A DNA stretch of 64,000 bases from Blastochloris tepida (GTDB taxonomy: Bacteria; Pseudomonadota; Alphaproteobacteria; Rhizobiales; Xanthobacteraceae). The notes under the pieces are model-generated. The model was not told where the DNA came from. It made no database searches and was given only the letters and a program-made list of their open reading frames with translations. The translations under genes and the position numbers were made by a program. Positions 42,463 to 52,423 of the stretch are shown here, piece by piece (within the stretch, counting starts at the first letter, position 1; each line of letters opens with the position of its first letter). The stretch spans positions 3,646,001 to 3,710,000 of the forward strand of contig NZ_AP018907.1 of assembly GCF_003966715.1 (NCBI RefSeq), written 5' to 3'.

Positions 42463-42681
42463 ATGATCGACCTCGGACCGCATGCGCTGTTCATCCAGCT
42501 TGCCTGGGCCGCGGCCGGGCTGGTCGCCTTCAGCCTGATCGCCTGGGTGACGATCGACTACCGCAGCCAGCGCCGTCAGCTTGCGGCGCTGGAGCAGGCG
42601 GCCAATGCCCGCCGCCGGCCGGCCGCAGCCACGCCGACGCCGCCCACGCCGCCGGTGCTCGAAGGAGCCGGCGCGCCATGA
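42463..42681 (+). CDS. ccmD: Heme exporter protein CcmD
   Basis: 72 residues, a single membrane helix (about residues 8-28) and a basic cytoplasmic tail ending in an Ala/Pro-rich stretch, the usual organisation of CcmD, which joins CcmC to CcmE. The stop overlaps the ccmG start. The Y-R-S-Q-R-R-Q-L-A-A-L-E segment is typical. Confidence 0.88.
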   Translation: MIDLGPHALFIQLAWAAAGLVAFSLIAWVTIDYRSQRRQLAALEQAANARRRPAAATPTPPTPPVLEGAGAP

Positions 42682-43286
42682 GCCAGTCCGAGACCCCGAA
42701 GCCCGACGCCGGCACGCCGGCTCCCGAGACGCCCGAGGCCGCGCCGCGCCGGCTCAAGCTGGCGCTGCTGCCGCTCGGCCTGTTCGCGGCGCTGGCGCTG
42801 CTGTTCTGGTTCGGCCTGTTCTCGGGCGACAAGTCGAAGATCCCGTCGGCCCTGATCGGCAAGCCGGTGCCGGCCTTTTCGCTGGAGCCGCTGGAGGGGA
42901 CGAACCTGCCGGGCTTCAGCTCCGGCACGCTCAAGGATCAGGTCACGCTGGTGAATGTGTGGGCCTCGTGGTGCATTCCCTGCCGCGAGGAGCATCCGCA
43001 GCTCGTCGAGCTGGGCAAGGATCCGCGCGTCAAGCTCTACGGCCTCAACTACAAGGACAAGGCCGACAACGCCCGCCGCTTCCTCGACAATTTCGGCAAT
43101 CCCTATGTGGCGATCGGCGTCGACCAGAGTGGGCGCACCGGCATCGACTGGGGCGTCTACGGCGTGCCCGAGACCTTCGTGATCGGCCGCGACGGCACCA
43201 TCCGCTACAAGTTCATCGGCCCGATCATGCCGGACACGCTCAAGACGACGCTGATGCCGGAGATCGAGAAGGCGCTGGCGAAGTAG
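42678..43286 (+). CDS. ccmG: Thiol:disulfide interchange protein CcmG/DsbE
   Basis: 202 residues. An N-terminal anchor helix (about residues 27-48) holds a periplasmic thioredoxin fold with active site W-C-I-P-C near residue 100, the cis-Pro motif G-V-P-E-T-F-V-I and the G-V-Y-G segment of the CcmG group. It reduces apocytochrome c thiols before heme ligation. Last gene of the ccmABCDG run; ccmE, ccmF and ccmH are not in this window. Confidence 0.94.
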   Translation: MSQSETPKPDAGTPAPETPEAAPRRLKLALLPLGLFAALALLFWFGLFSGDKSKIPSALIGKPVPAFSLEPLEGTNLPGFSSGTLKDQVTLVNVWASWCIPCREEHPQLVELGKDPRVKLYGLNYKDKADNARRFLDNFGNPYVAIGVDQSGRTGIDWGVYGVPETFVIGRDGTIRYKFIGPIMPDTLKTTLMPEIEKALAK

Positions 43287-43334
43287 GCGCCGGCTGCCGC
43301 CGCTCAGGCCGCGCGACCTGCGGTGCCTATTCGT

Positions 43335-43601
43335 CTATTCACCGGGGGCCGCGGCGTGGATCGCCAGAGCGTGGATGCGCTCGGCGAACTCGGCGCGCAA
43401 CGCATCGTTCACCATGCGGTGACGCGCGACGCGGCTCTTCCCCCGGAACACCTCGGCCACGATATGGATGCGGAAATGCGTCTCGCCGCCCGGCCGGCTG
43501 CCGGCATGCCCGGCGTGGCGGGCGGACTCGTCCTCGACGCGCAGCTCGCTCGGCGCCAGCGCGGCTCGAAGCCGTGATTCGATGCGTTCGGCAAAGGTCA
43601 T
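43335..43601 (-). CDS. bolA: BolA family protein
   Basis: 88 residues, full BolA length. The central T-H-F-R-I-H-I-V-A-E-V-F-R-G-K-S-R-V-A-R-H stretch and the conserved late H-A-L-A-I-H are typical. BolA proteins pair with monothiol glutaredoxins through iron-sulfur clusters and affect iron homeostasis and stress response. It is divergent from the J-domain gene, as is common in alphaproteobacteria. Confidence 0.9.
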   Translation of the reverse strand: MTFAERIESRLRAALAPSELRVEDESARHAGHAGSRPGGETHFRIHIVAEVFRGKSRVARHRMVNDALRAEFAERIHALAIHAAAPGE

Positions 43602-43687
43602 GTGCTATGCGTAGGCGTCGTGACCGCACGCGGTCAATCCGGACGGCCATCCTTGTTTGACGTCGGTCTCATCCGCATAATCGACCC

Positions 43688-44308
43688 ATGAAACTGAACT
43701 CGCCCTTGTTCGATCGAATCCGCGTCAAGCGCGCCGCCGAGGAGCCGGTGGTGCGTGCGCGGGGGCCCGTGTGCCAGTGGCCGGGCTGCGAGGCGGCCGG
43801 CACGCACCGCGCACCCAAGGGCCGCGGCCGCGACGGCGAGTATCTGCACTTCTGCCTCGACCACGTGCGCGAATACAACCACTCCTACAACTACTTCGCC
43901 GGCATGAGCGACGAGGAGGTGGCCGCCTGGCAGAAGGCCGCGGTCACCGGCCATCGTCCGACCTGGAAGATGGGCGTCAACGGCGTCCATGCCAGCGCCC
44001 ACAGGGCGGAGGCCGCGTTCGAGGCCGGCGAGTTCGCCTTCGGCGATCCGTTCCGGGTGTTCGGGGCGCGTCAGGCCGAGACGCAGGAGCCCAAGGCGCG
44101 CGGACGCACCATCCGCAATGGCGAGCGCAAGGCGCTGGCCGCGCTCGACCTCGACGTCGACGCCACCCGCGAGGAGATCAAGGCGCGGTTCAAGACGCTG
44201 GCCAAGCGCCACCATCCGGACGTCAATGGCGGCGACACCTCGTCCGAGGACAGGCTGCGTGACATCATCTCCGCCTACAACTACCTCAAGGGGGCCGGCC
44301 TCTGCTGA
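43688..44308 (+). CDS. J-domain protein (DnaJ-like, C-terminal J domain)
   Basis: 206 residues. The J domain is at the C-terminus (about residues 145-203) with the H-P-D tripeptide in K-R-H-H-P-D-V-N-G-G. Upstream there is a Cys/His-containing block (C-Q-W-P-G-C ... F-C-L-D-H-V-R-E-Y-N) that could bind zinc. Such proteins stimulate DnaK; this architecture lies next to bolA and cobS in related genomes. The client is unknown. Confidence 0.92.
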   Translation: MKLNSPLFDRIRVKRAAEEPVVRARGPVCQWPGCEAAGTHRAPKGRGRDGEYLHFCLDHVREYNHSYNYFAGMSDEEVAAWQKAAVTGHRPTWKMGVNGVHASAHRAEAAFEAGEFAFGDPFRVFGARQAETQEPKARGRTIRNGERKALAALDLDVDATREEIKARFKTLAKRHHPDVNGGDTSSEDRLRDIISAYNYLKGAGLC

Positions 44309-44436
44309 GAGCGGGGATGGTCCGCGGGAGTCCGGTTGTGCGCCTCTTCCGCAGAAGCGGATTGCAGGTTTGCGATAGAAGGCGCGACAACTCAAAAACT
44401 TAGGGCGTCCTGTCCGGTTCCATCGGGCCCAGGAAT

Positions 44437-44490
44437 CCTCTAGATCTAATCCACTAGATCTAATGCTCGGGATTTGATGCTCTAGATTTC
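44437..44490. repeat. Iterated ctagatctaat motifs upstream of cobS
   Basis: ctagatctaat occurs twice (about 44439 and 44454), each containing the palindrome tagatcta or agatct, and a third partial copy (ctagatttc) lies at about 44481. The local AT-rich stretch contrasts with its neighbours. Spacing of about 15 bases and then 27 bases suggests a repressor site, but no known operator is recognised. The rest of 44309-44564 contains a degenerate copy of the repeat found at 56352. Confidence 0.5.
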
Positions 44491-44564
44491 AAGATGGCGC
44501 CTCGGGGCGCGAGCCCGCGAGCGGGCCACCGCCCCCGATGGCGCCCGCGGCAAGGAACCGGTTC

Positions 44565-45548
44565 ATGAATGTCAGCGTGCCCACGGCCCCCCTTCCCGAC
44601 ATGAAAGTGTCGGTCCGGCAGGTGTTCGGGATCGACAGCGATCTCGAAGTGCCGGCCTATTCCGAGCCCGAGGACCACGTGCCGGACCTCGACGCCGACT
44701 ATGTGTTCGACCGCGCGACCACGCTCGCCATCCTCGCCGGCTTCGCCCACAATCGCCGCGTCATGGTCGCCGGCTACCACGGCACCGGCAAGTCGACCCA
44801 TATCGAGCAGGTGGCGGCGCGGCTCAACTGGCCGTGCGTGCGCGTCAATCTCGACAGCCACATCAGCCGTATCGACCTGATCGGCAAGGACGCCATTGTC
44901 ATCCGCGAGGGCCAGCAGGTCACCGAGTTCCGCGACGGCATCCTGCCCTGGGCCTACCAGAACAATGTCGCGCTGGTGTTCGACGAGTACGACGCCGCGC
45001 GCCCCGACGTGATGTTCGTCATCCAGCGGGTGCTGGAATCCTCCGGCCGGCTGACGCTGCTCGACCAGAGCCGGGTCATCCGCCCTCACCCCGCCTTCCG
45101 GCTGTTCGCCACCGCCAACACCATCGGGCTCGGCGACACCACCGGCCTCTATCACGGCACCCAGCAGATCAACCAGGCGCAGATGGACCGCTGGTCGATC
45201 GTCACCACGCTGAACTATCTGCCGCACGACAAGGAGGTCGAGATCGTGCTGGCCAAGGCCAAGTCATTCCGCACCGAGAAGGGCCGCGAGACCATTTCTA
45301 AGATGGTGCGGCTGGCCGACCTCACCCGCAACGCCTTCATGAATGGCGACCTGTCGACGGTGATGAGCCCGCGCACGGTGATCACCTGGGCCGAGAACGC
45401 CGACATCTTCCAGGAACTGGCCTTCGCCTTCCGCGTCACCTTCCTCAACAAGTGCGACGAGCTGGAGCGGCCGCTGGTCGCCGAGTTCTACCAGCGCTGC
45501 TTCGGCCAGGATCTGCCCGAGTCGGCGGTGAACGTCGCGCTGTCATGA
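44565..45548 (+). CDS. cobS: Cobaltochelatase subunit CobS
   Basis: 327 residues, AAA+ ATPase subunit of aerobic cobaltochelatase (CobNST), which inserts cobalt into hydrogenobyrinic acid diamide. Walker A is G-Y-H-G-T-G-K-S-T near residue 73, Walker B L-V-F-D-E-Y-D-A near 142. aagga lies 8 bases before the ATG at 44565, preferred over ATG 44538. It precedes cobT by 21 bases. CobN is elsewhere. Confidence 0.95.
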   Translation: MNVSVPTAPLPDMKVSVRQVFGIDSDLEVPAYSEPEDHVPDLDADYVFDRATTLAILAGFAHNRRVMVAGYHGTGKSTHIEQVAARLNWPCVRVNLDSHISRIDLIGKDAIVIREGQQVTEFRDGILPWAYQNNVALVFDEYDAARPDVMFVIQRVLESSGRLTLLDQSRVIRPHPAFRLFATANTIGLGDTTGLYHGTQQINQAQMDRWSIVTTLNYLPHDKEVEIVLAKAKSFRTEKGRETISKMVRLADLTRNAFMNGDLSTVMSPRTVITWAENADIFQELAFAFRVTFLNKCDELERPLVAEFYQRCFGQDLPESAVNVALS

Positions 45549-45569
45549 GGGCGGGGTAGGGACGGGGCC

Positions 45570-47483
45570 ATGGCCAGCGAACCGCGGACGGTCGGCGGCT
45601 CGAACCGCAGCAAGGCCGGCGCGCGCGAGGCGCCGACCGAGCCGTTCAAGCGGGCGGTCGAGACCTGCCTGAAGGCGATCGCCCGGCGCGCCGATCTCGA
45701 TGTCGGCTTTGCCGCCGAGCGGCCGAGCCTCGCCGGCAGCCGGGTGCGGCTGCCCGAGCCGCCGCGCAAGCTGACGCCGTTCGAGGCCGGGGTGGTGCGT
45801 GGCCACGCCGATTCCGTCGCGTTGCGCATCGCCTGCCACGACCCCGCCATCCACCGCCGGCTGGCGCCGGAGGAGCGCGAGGCGCGCGCGGTGTTCGAGG
45901 CCATCGAGCAGGCCCGGGTCGAGGCGATCGGCGCCAAGCGCATGGCCGGGGTGGCCGGCAACCTCGCCGCCATGCTGGAGGAACGCTACCGCCGCGGCGC
46001 CTATGCCGAGGTGACCGAGCGGGCGGACGCGCCGCTAGCCGATGCGCTGGCCATGCTGGTGCGCGAGCGGCTGACCGGCCGCCCGCCGCCGGCCGGCGCC
46101 GAGAAGCTGGTCGGGCTGTGGCGCGATTTCGTGGAGGAGCGCGCCGGGCGCGACCTCGACAAGCTCACCGGCCGCATCGACGACCAACGCCGCTTCGCCG
46201 AGACGGTGCGCGACCTGCTGTCCCAGCTCGACATGGCCGAGGGCCGCGACACCGAGCCCGACGACAGCGAGGAATCGGGCGACGACGACCAGCGCGACGA
46301 CGATGAGGAAAGCCAGGACGAGACGGGCGAGAGCGCCGAGGGCGCGAGCGAACGCACCGGCGAGCTTGGCGCCGAGGACCTGCCTGACGGCACCAGCGAG
46401 CTCGACGACGCGCCGGCCAGCGACCTGCCGGAGGAGACCGAAACGGGCGAGGCCCAGGATGCCGGCGAGCCGCGCCGCCCCCGCCACGCTCTGCCCAACG
46501 AGGTGCGCGGACCGGACTACCGGCCGTTCACCGGCAAGTTCGACGAGATGGTGCACGCCGAGGATCTGTGCGACGCCGAGGAGCTCGACCGGCTGCGCGG
46601 CTATCTCGACAAGCAGCTGTCGCATCTGCAAGGCGTCGTCGCCCGCCTCGCCAACCGGCTGCAGCGGCGGCTGCTCGCCCAGCAGAACCGCGGCTGGGAC
46701 TTCGACCTCGAGGAGGGGCTGCTCGATCCGGCGCGGCTCGCCCGCGTCATCATCGATCCGATGCACCCGCTGTCCTTCAAGATGGAGCGCGACACCCGCT
46801 TCCGCGACACGGTGGTGACGCTCCTGATCGACAATTCCGGCTCGATGCGCGGCCGGCCGATCACGGTGGCGGCGACCTGCGCCGACATCCTCGCCCGCAC
46901 GCTGGAGCGCTGCGGCGTCAAGGTCGAGATCCTCGGCTTCACCACCCGGGCCTGGAAGGGCGGCCAGTCGCGCGAGGCGTGGCTCGCCGCCGGCAAGCCG
47001 CCGGCACCCGGCCGCCTCAACGATCTGCGCCACATCGTCTACAAGTCGGCCGATGCGCCGTGGCGGCGGGCGCGCAAGAATCTCGGCCTGATGATGCGCG
47101 AGGGCCTGCTGAAGGAGAATATCGACGGCGAGGCGCTGGCCTGGGCGCATGAACGGCTGCTGGTGCGGCCGGAGAACCGCAAGATCCTGATGATGATCTC
47201 GGACGGCGCCCCGGTCGACGACTCCACGCTGTCGGTCAATCCCGGCAATTATCTCGAGCGGCATCTGCGCTGGATCATCGAGGAGATCGAAACCCGCTCG
47301 CCGGTCGAGCTGATCGCCATCGGCATCGGCCACGACGTGACGCGCTACTACCGCCGGGCGGTGACCATCGTCGATGCCGAGGAGCTGGGGGGGGTGATGA
47401 CCGAGAAGCTGGCCGAGCTGTTCGACGAGGACATGGCGCGGCCCGAGCCCCACCCCGGCCGCAGGCGCAGGCGGGCGGCATGA
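45570..47483 (+). CDS. cobT: Cobaltochelatase subunit CobT
   Basis: 637 residues, the partner of CobS. An alpha-helical N-terminal half is followed by a very acidic linker (about residues 225-310, rich in Asp, Glu, Ser) and a C-terminal von Willebrand A domain with the MIDAS motif D-N-S-G-S-M-R near residue 425. The stop overlaps the start of the next gene (ATGA), so the three genes form an operon. Confidence 0.95.
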   Translation: MASEPRTVGGSNRSKAGAREAPTEPFKRAVETCLKAIARRADLDVGFAAERPSLAGSRVRLPEPPRKLTPFEAGVVRGHADSVALRIACHDPAIHRRLAPEEREARAVFEAIEQARVEAIGAKRMAGVAGNLAAMLEERYRRGAYAEVTERADAPLADALAMLVRERLTGRPPPAGAEKLVGLWRDFVEERAGRDLDKLTGRIDDQRRFAETVRDLLSQLDMAEGRDTEPDDSEESGDDDQRDDDEESQDETGESAEGASERTGELGAEDLPDGTSELDDAPASDLPEETETGEAQDAGEPRRPRHALPNEVRGPDYRPFTGKFDEMVHAEDLCDAEELDRLRGYLDKQLSHLQGVVARLANRLQRRLLAQQNRGWDFDLEEGLLDPARLARVIIDPMHPLSFKMERDTRFRDTVVTLLIDNSGSMRGRPITVAATCADILARTLERCGVKVEILGFTTRAWKGGQSREAWLAAGKPPAPGRLNDLRHIVYKSADAPWRRARKNLGLMMREGLLKENIDGEALAWAHERLLVRPENRKILMMISDGAPVDDSTLSVNPGNYLERHLRWIIEEIETRSPVELIAIGIGHDVTRYYRRAVTIVDAEELGGVMTEKLAELFDEDMARPEPHPGRRRRRAA

Positions 47484-48517
47484 GAGCACGATTTCGCGGT
47501 CTGATCGCCGCGGCGGTGGTTGCGGCGGTGGTGCCGTTTGCCGCCACCGCGGTTGCCAAGCCCAAGGTGCTGCCGGCCGAGCCGCTGGCGCTGGCGGTGC
47601 AGGCGACGCCGGTCACCAGCTTCGATCCGGGCGAGCCGGAGCGGAAGCGCTTCGGCCGGCTGGAGTTTCGCGGCGGGCTGGAGCTCTCGGCCGACAATCC
47701 CGCCTTCGGCGGCTGGTCGGGCTTGCGCCTGGATGCTGCGGGCGAGCGCATTCTCGCCGTCTCCGATGCCGGGGTGTGGCTGACCGGCCGGCTCGACACC
47801 GCGAACGGCCGGCTCAGCGGTTTGAGCGACGTGCGGATCGCGGCGATGCGCGGCACGGCCGGCGAGCCGCTGGCGCGGATCGGCCGCGCCGACGTCGAGT
47901 CGCTGGCCGTCGACGGCAGCGCCTGTTACGTCGGCATCGAGCGGGTGCACGAGATCCGCCGCTACGACTGCTCGGGTGCGCCGTTCGCCGCCCGCGGCAT
48001 GCCCCGGCCGGTGCCGCCGGCGCTGAAGAAGATGCCGAAGAACAGCGGGCTCGAGGCGCTGGTCGCGGTGCCGCGCGATCTCGGCGGCGCCGCCAGCGCG
48101 CTGGCCGGCAGCCTGATCGGCATCACCGAGACCGGCGAAACCGGCGAGGCCGATTCGCTGGGCTTCATCATTCGCGGGTCGCGCTTCGCCACCTTCCGCG
48201 TCAAGCGGTCCGACGACTTCTCGATCACCGACGCGGCACTCGCCGGCAGCGACCTCCTGGTGCTGGAGCGCCACTTCTCGCTGCTGCGCGGGGTGTCGAT
48301 GCGGGTGCGGCGGATTCCGCTTTCGGCGATCGAGCCCGGCGCGGTGGTCGACGGCGAGGTGCTGATGACCGCCGGCCGCGGCCAGCAGATCGACAATATG
48401 GAGGGGCTGGCGGTGCACACCAACGCCGCTGGCGAGACCATTTTGACGATGATCTCCGACGACAATTTCAGCTTCCTGCAGCGCACGCTGATCCTGCAGT
48501 TCGCGCTCGTCGAATAG
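47480..48517 (+). CDS. Exported esterase-like phytase-family protein
   Basis: 345 residues. A signal peptide (about residues 1-26, ending A-V-A-K) precedes a single domain matching the 'esterase-like activity of phytase' family: F-G-G-W-S-G-L-R-L near residue 76, then D-N-M-E-G-L-A-V-H and S-D-D-N-F near the end, indicating a beta-propeller. The position directly after cobT is conserved in related bacteria, but a link to cobalamin is not shown. Confidence 0.88.
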   Translation: MRARFRGLIAAAVVAAVVPFAATAVAKPKVLPAEPLALAVQATPVTSFDPGEPERKRFGRLEFRGGLELSADNPAFGGWSGLRLDAAGERILAVSDAGVWLTGRLDTANGRLSGLSDVRIAAMRGTAGEPLARIGRADVESLAVDGSACYVGIERVHEIRRYDCSGAPFAARGMPRPVPPALKKMPKNSGLEALVAVPRDLGGAASALAGSLIGITETGETGEADSLGFIIRGSRFATFRVKRSDDFSITDAALAGSDLLVLERHFSLLRGVSMRVRRIPLSAIEPGAVVDGEVLMTAGRGQQIDNMEGLAVHTNAAGETILTMISDDNFSFLQRTLILQFALVE

Positions 48518-48666
48518 CCCGGCCCATCCTTGACTTCGGCGCACGCCGCCGTGTAGATGTCGCCCTTCGGCGGCGTGTGTCCTGCGCACGCCGCGATTCA
48601 CCCTGACCTTTCAACGATCGCCAAGAAGCCGGTCCTCGAGGCCGGATTGGAACACGGGACAGAACG

Positions 48667-48990
48667 ATGTTCGCGGTCATCAAGACGGGCGGCAAGCAAT
48701 ACCGCGTCGCCCCCAACGATACCCTAGAGATCGAACGGCTTGAGGCCGTGGCCGGAGAGACGGTGACGTTCTCCGAAGTGCTGCTGGTCGGCAGCGAGGG
48801 CGAAACCACGGTCGGCGCGCCGACCGTCGCGGGCGCCGTGGTTGCCGCCGAAGTGGTGGAGCTGACGCGCGGACCGAAGGTCATCGCCTTCAAGAAGCGC
48901 CGTCGCAAGAATTCCCGGCGCAAGCGTGGCCACCGTCAGGATCTGATGCTGGTCCGGATCACCGAGATCCGCCGCGCGGGCGCCGCCTGA
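48667..48990 (+). CDS. rplU: 50S ribosomal protein L21
   Basis: 107 residues. The start [14 protein letters not shown] and the basic [16 protein letters not shown] segment are characteristic. First gene of the rplU-rpmA-GNAT-obgE cluster. The 149-base leader contains GC-rich inverted repeats (near 48540-48595) that might be a structured 5' region; no known leader is recognised. Confidence 0.97.
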   Translation: MFAVIKTGGKQYRVAPNDTLEIERLEAVAGETVTFSEVLLVGSEGETTVGAPTVAGAVVAAEVVELTRGPKVIAFKKRRRKNSRRKRGHRQDLMLVRITEIRRAGAA

Positions 48991-49048
48991 CGAACATTTG
49001 TTTGTCGCGATTCACCTTTAGTCGAATACGATCTCCGGGAGACCGGTT

Positions 49049-49318
49049 ATGGCACATAAAAAAGCAGGCGGCTCGTCGCGCAACGGGCGCGATTCGAACG
49101 CGCAACGCCTCGGCGTGAAGAAGTTCGGCGGCGAAGCTGTGCTCGCCGGCAACATCATCGTCCGTCAGCGTGGCACCAAGTGGCACGCGGGCGACAATGT
49201 CGGCATTGGCAAGGATCACACCCTCTTTGCCACCGCCAACGGCCACGTCGCGTATCGCACCAAAGCGAACGGCCGCACCTTCGTATCCGTCATTGCGACG
49301 ATGAAGGCGGCCGAATAG
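49049..49318 (+). CDS. rpmA: 50S ribosomal protein L27
   Basis: 89 residues. [16 protein letters not shown] at the N-terminus, which reaches the peptidyl transferase centre, and [15 protein letters not shown] are diagnostic. It lies 58 bases after rplU. Confidence 0.97.
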   Translation: MAHKKAGGSSRNGRDSNAQRLGVKKFGGEAVLAGNIIVRQRGTKWHAGDNVGIGKDHTLFATANGHVAYRTKANGRTFVSVIATMKAAE

Positions 49319-49392
49319 GCGGACACCAAGATCAGGGGTCCGTCGGCACCAGTCAAACCGGCGGACCCAGAGAGACAAGACGGGTCGATCGC

Positions 49393-49429
49393 AGGGGGAG
49401 ACCGGGGTGCCGGCTCCCCCTTCGCTTTT
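49393..49429 (+). terminator. Terminator or attenuator between rpmA and the acetyltransferase gene
   Basis: An 8-bp stem (agggggag / ctcccccт in DNA: right arm ctccccct at 49414-49421) with a nested ccgg / ccgg pair, followed by tcgcttttc. It lies 75 bases after rpmA and just before the ribosome site of the next gene, so it could separate ribosomal-protein expression from the downstream genes. Confidence 0.55.
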
Positions 49430-49449
49430 CTACCAGGAGGACCCGTCCG

Positions 49450-50076
49450 ATGACTCTCGAAAGATCCTGCGAAATCCGGCTCCCCGGAGAGATCTGTCTC
49501 CCCGTCCTCGAGACCGAGCGGCTGGTGCTTCGCACGCCGCGTCTTGAGGACGCGGCCGTGATCGCGGCGCTGGCCGACGATCCTGCCGTGGCCGTCAACA
49601 CGGCCCTGATTCCGCATCCCTATCGAAAACAGGACGCCGAGGCTTGGATCGCCCAGCTCGCCGGTCCGGACGACGATGGCGCGACCTTCGGCATTTACCC
49701 GAAGCATCGCGACACGTTCGCCGGCGCGTGCGGCTTGAACCGCCTCGATGGCGCGATGCACCTCGGCTATTGGCTGGGTGCGCCCTATCGCAATGCCGGG
49801 CTGGCCACCGAGGCTGCCCGCGCCGTCATCGATTTTGCCTTCACGCGCCTCGATCTGCCCGAGATCACCTCGGCGGCGCGCGTCACCAACGCCGCCTCGC
49901 GCCGGGTGCTCGAGAAGTGCGGCTTCCAGTGGACCGGCGTCGGCCTGACGCGGGTCAAGGCGCTCGGCGCCTCGGTGCCGGTCGATCGCTTCCGGCTCGA
50001 CCGCAAGACCTGGGCGTCTTTGCGCGCCTGGGGCACGATGCCGCTCACCGAGGGGCCGTCGATCCAGGCGGCGTGA
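49450..50076 (+). CDS. GNAT acetyltransferase (RimJ/RimL-like)
   Basis: 208 residues. T-E-R-L-V-L-R-T-P-R-L-E-D at the start of the domain, the W-L-G-A-P-Y-R-N-A-G-L-A-T-E-A acetyl-CoA region and N-A-A-S-R-R-V-L-E-K-C-G-F are typical of the RimJ/RimL branch. caggagg lies about 9 bases upstream of the ATG. Its position between rpmA and obgE is conserved in Hyphomicrobiales, suggesting a ribosome-related substrate, which is inference. Confidence 0.9.
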   Translation: MTLERSCEIRLPGEICLPVLETERLVLRTPRLEDAAVIAALADDPAVAVNTALIPHPYRKQDAEAWIAQLAGPDDDGATFGIYPKHRDTFAGACGLNRLDGAMHLGYWLGAPYRNAGLATEAARAVIDFAFTRLDLPEITSAARVTNAASRRVLEKCGFQWTGVGLTRVKALGASVPVDRFRLDRKTWASLRAWGTMPLTEGPSIQAA

Positions 50077-50167
50077 GCCGGCTGCAATGATATGGGCCGC
50101 CTCTCTCCGGGTCCGCAGGGAGGCGGCCTCGCTTATGGGCCCCGGCTGGGCTAAGTCACAAGAACAG

Positions 50168-50280
50168 AGCGTCATCCCGGCCAAGCGGCGACAGCCGCGC
50201 GAGCCGGGATCGTCGTCAGAGCGGCCCTCTTTTCTGCAAACGGTCCCGGCTCGGCGCTTCGCGCCGTCCGGGACGACAAC
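50168..50280. repeat. Dispersed palindromic element upstream of obgE
   Basis: Inverted arms gcgtcatcccggc and gtccgggacgac near the ends, with internal gagccgggat / ggtcccggctcgg pairs. This layout resembles the 'gtcatcccgg' intergenic elements widespread in Hyphomicrobiales. It fills most of the 225-base gap between the acetyltransferase gene and obgE. Confidence 0.6.
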
Positions 50281-50295
50281 GCGACCAACCCATAG

Positions 50296-51342
<1,047 letters not shown>

Positions 51343-51385
51343 CACCCCGACAAGAGGGGGCGCGCCGCGTGAGGGCTCGATTAAA

Positions 51386-51429
51386 ACACACAGTGGCTTT
51401 CTTGACCGAGTTGAGGGTGTGTGTATTCT
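51386..51429 (+). promoter_or_regulatory. Promoter with overlapping inverted repeat for the toxin-antitoxin pair
   Basis: A sigma-70-like promoter, ttgacc at 51402-51407, 16 bases, tattct at 51424-51429. Inverted arms acacaca (51386-51392) and tgtgtgt (51418-51424) flank the -35 and touch the -10, a layout suitable for autorepression by the antitoxin. taggaagg precedes the ATG at 51462. Confidence 0.6.
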
Positions 51430-51461
51430 TGCGTCATCCTCTTTAGGAAGGGAAAACCGGC

Positions 51462-51911
51462 ATGTCTCGCTACGAGCCCCTTCGGCGGTATCTTGCGGGG
51501 TCGTCCGCCGCGGATCTGCCAATGACTTTTCCCGAGATCGAGCGCATCCTTGGGCGGCCTCTGCCCGACTCGTCCCGGCGTCACCGCGCGTGGTGGAGTA
51601 ACAACCCAACAAACAATGTTATGACTCGCGCTTGGTTGGACGCCGGCTACGAAACGTCCGAGGTGGACATGGCCAAGGAACGGCTGGTGTTCCGGCGCAA
51701 GCGCGGCAGTCCCTCAGCTAGCGGATCGACGTCGCCAACGCCGTCTGGATCCCACGCGCCGCAAGCTGGCGCCGCCTCCGAGTCCGCTGGCTCTCAGCCG
51801 CGTCGACATCCGCTGTTTGGCATTCTGAAAGGTAAGTTCACGCTTGCTCCGGGCACCGACCTGACCCAGCCTGCCGACCCCGACTGGGGCAAGGAACTGT
51901 ACGGTGATTAA
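51462..51911 (+). CDS. Putative antitoxin: DUF7662-like domain plus Phd/VapB-like tail
   Basis: 149 residues. Residues 1-80 (Y-E-P-L-R-R-Y-L, then T-F-P-E-I-E-R-I-L-G-R-P-L-P, R-R-H-R-A-W-W-S-N-N, A-W-L-D-A-G-Y and V-F-R-R) match the DUF7662 pattern as I know it. A Ser/Pro/Ala-rich linker (about 81-113) leads to a C-terminal F-G-I-L-K-G-K-F-T-L-A-P-G-T-D-L, then W-G-K-E-L-Y-G-D, which resembles the toxin-binding ends of Phd/VapB antitoxins. The stop overlaps the GTG start of the PIN gene by 8 bases. Base composition is less GC-rich than the neighbours. The antitoxin role rests on context and the tail. Confidence 0.78.
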   Translation: MSRYEPLRRYLAGSSAADLPMTFPEIERILGRPLPDSSRRHRAWWSNNPTNNVMTRAWLDAGYETSEVDMAKERLVFRRKRGSPSASGSTSPTPSGSHAPQAGAASESAGSQPRRHPLFGILKGKFTLAPGTDLTQPADPDWGKELYGD

Positions 51912-52320
51912 CCCGCTCCTGCTGGATACCTGCGCCGCCCTTTGGATCGCGGAGGACGCGCCGCTCGAAGACGAAGCCGCGGCGGCGCTCGATGCCGCGG
52001 CCAACCACCAAGGCTCCGTCTTCATCTCGCCTATTACAGCCTGGGAAATCGGCCTCCTGGTGGCGCGAGGGCGACTAAGGACGGCACTGACCCCGCTGGC
52101 GCTGTATCAGTCGATTTGCGATCTCCCCGCCATGCAGGCGACGATCCTGTCTCCCGAGATTCTGGTCGCGTCATCTTTCCTGCCTGGCGAACCACCCCGC
52201 GATCCGTTCGACCGGGCGATCATCGCCACCGCTCGCGAGCACGGTCTCACCGTGGTGACCCGCGACCGCGCCATTCTGGGCTATGCGAAGGAAGGTCATG
52301 TCCTGGCGTTGGCCTGCTGA
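51904..52320 (+). CDS. PIN-domain ribonuclease toxin (VapC-like)
   Basis: 138 residues starting at GTG 51904 inside the antitoxin gene. PIN acidic residues are D8 (L-L-L-D-T-C), E48 (A-W-E-I-G), D100/D103 (P-R-D-P-F-D-R) and D121 (V-T-R-D-R). The I-S-P-I-T-A-W-E-I-G and F-D-R-A-I-I-A-T-A blocks are typical of VapC toxins, which cleave tRNA or rRNA. Translational coupling ensures antitoxin is made first. All catalytic positions are intact, so it should be active. Confidence 0.88.
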   Translation: MINPLLLDTCAALWIAEDAPLEDEAAAALDAAANHQGSVFISPITAWEIGLLVARGRLRTALTPLALYQSICDLPAMQATILSPEILVASSFLPGEPPRDPFDRAIIATAREHGLTVVTRDRAILGYAKEGHVLALAC

Positions 52321-52423
52321 GCACGGTGCGGCATTGCCAACCCGCCGGCCGCGTGCGACAGCCGCGCGGTCCTGACCCGCGCCCGTTTCCAGCTCCGACC
52401 CGCTTCCAGCTCCGTCCACTCCC

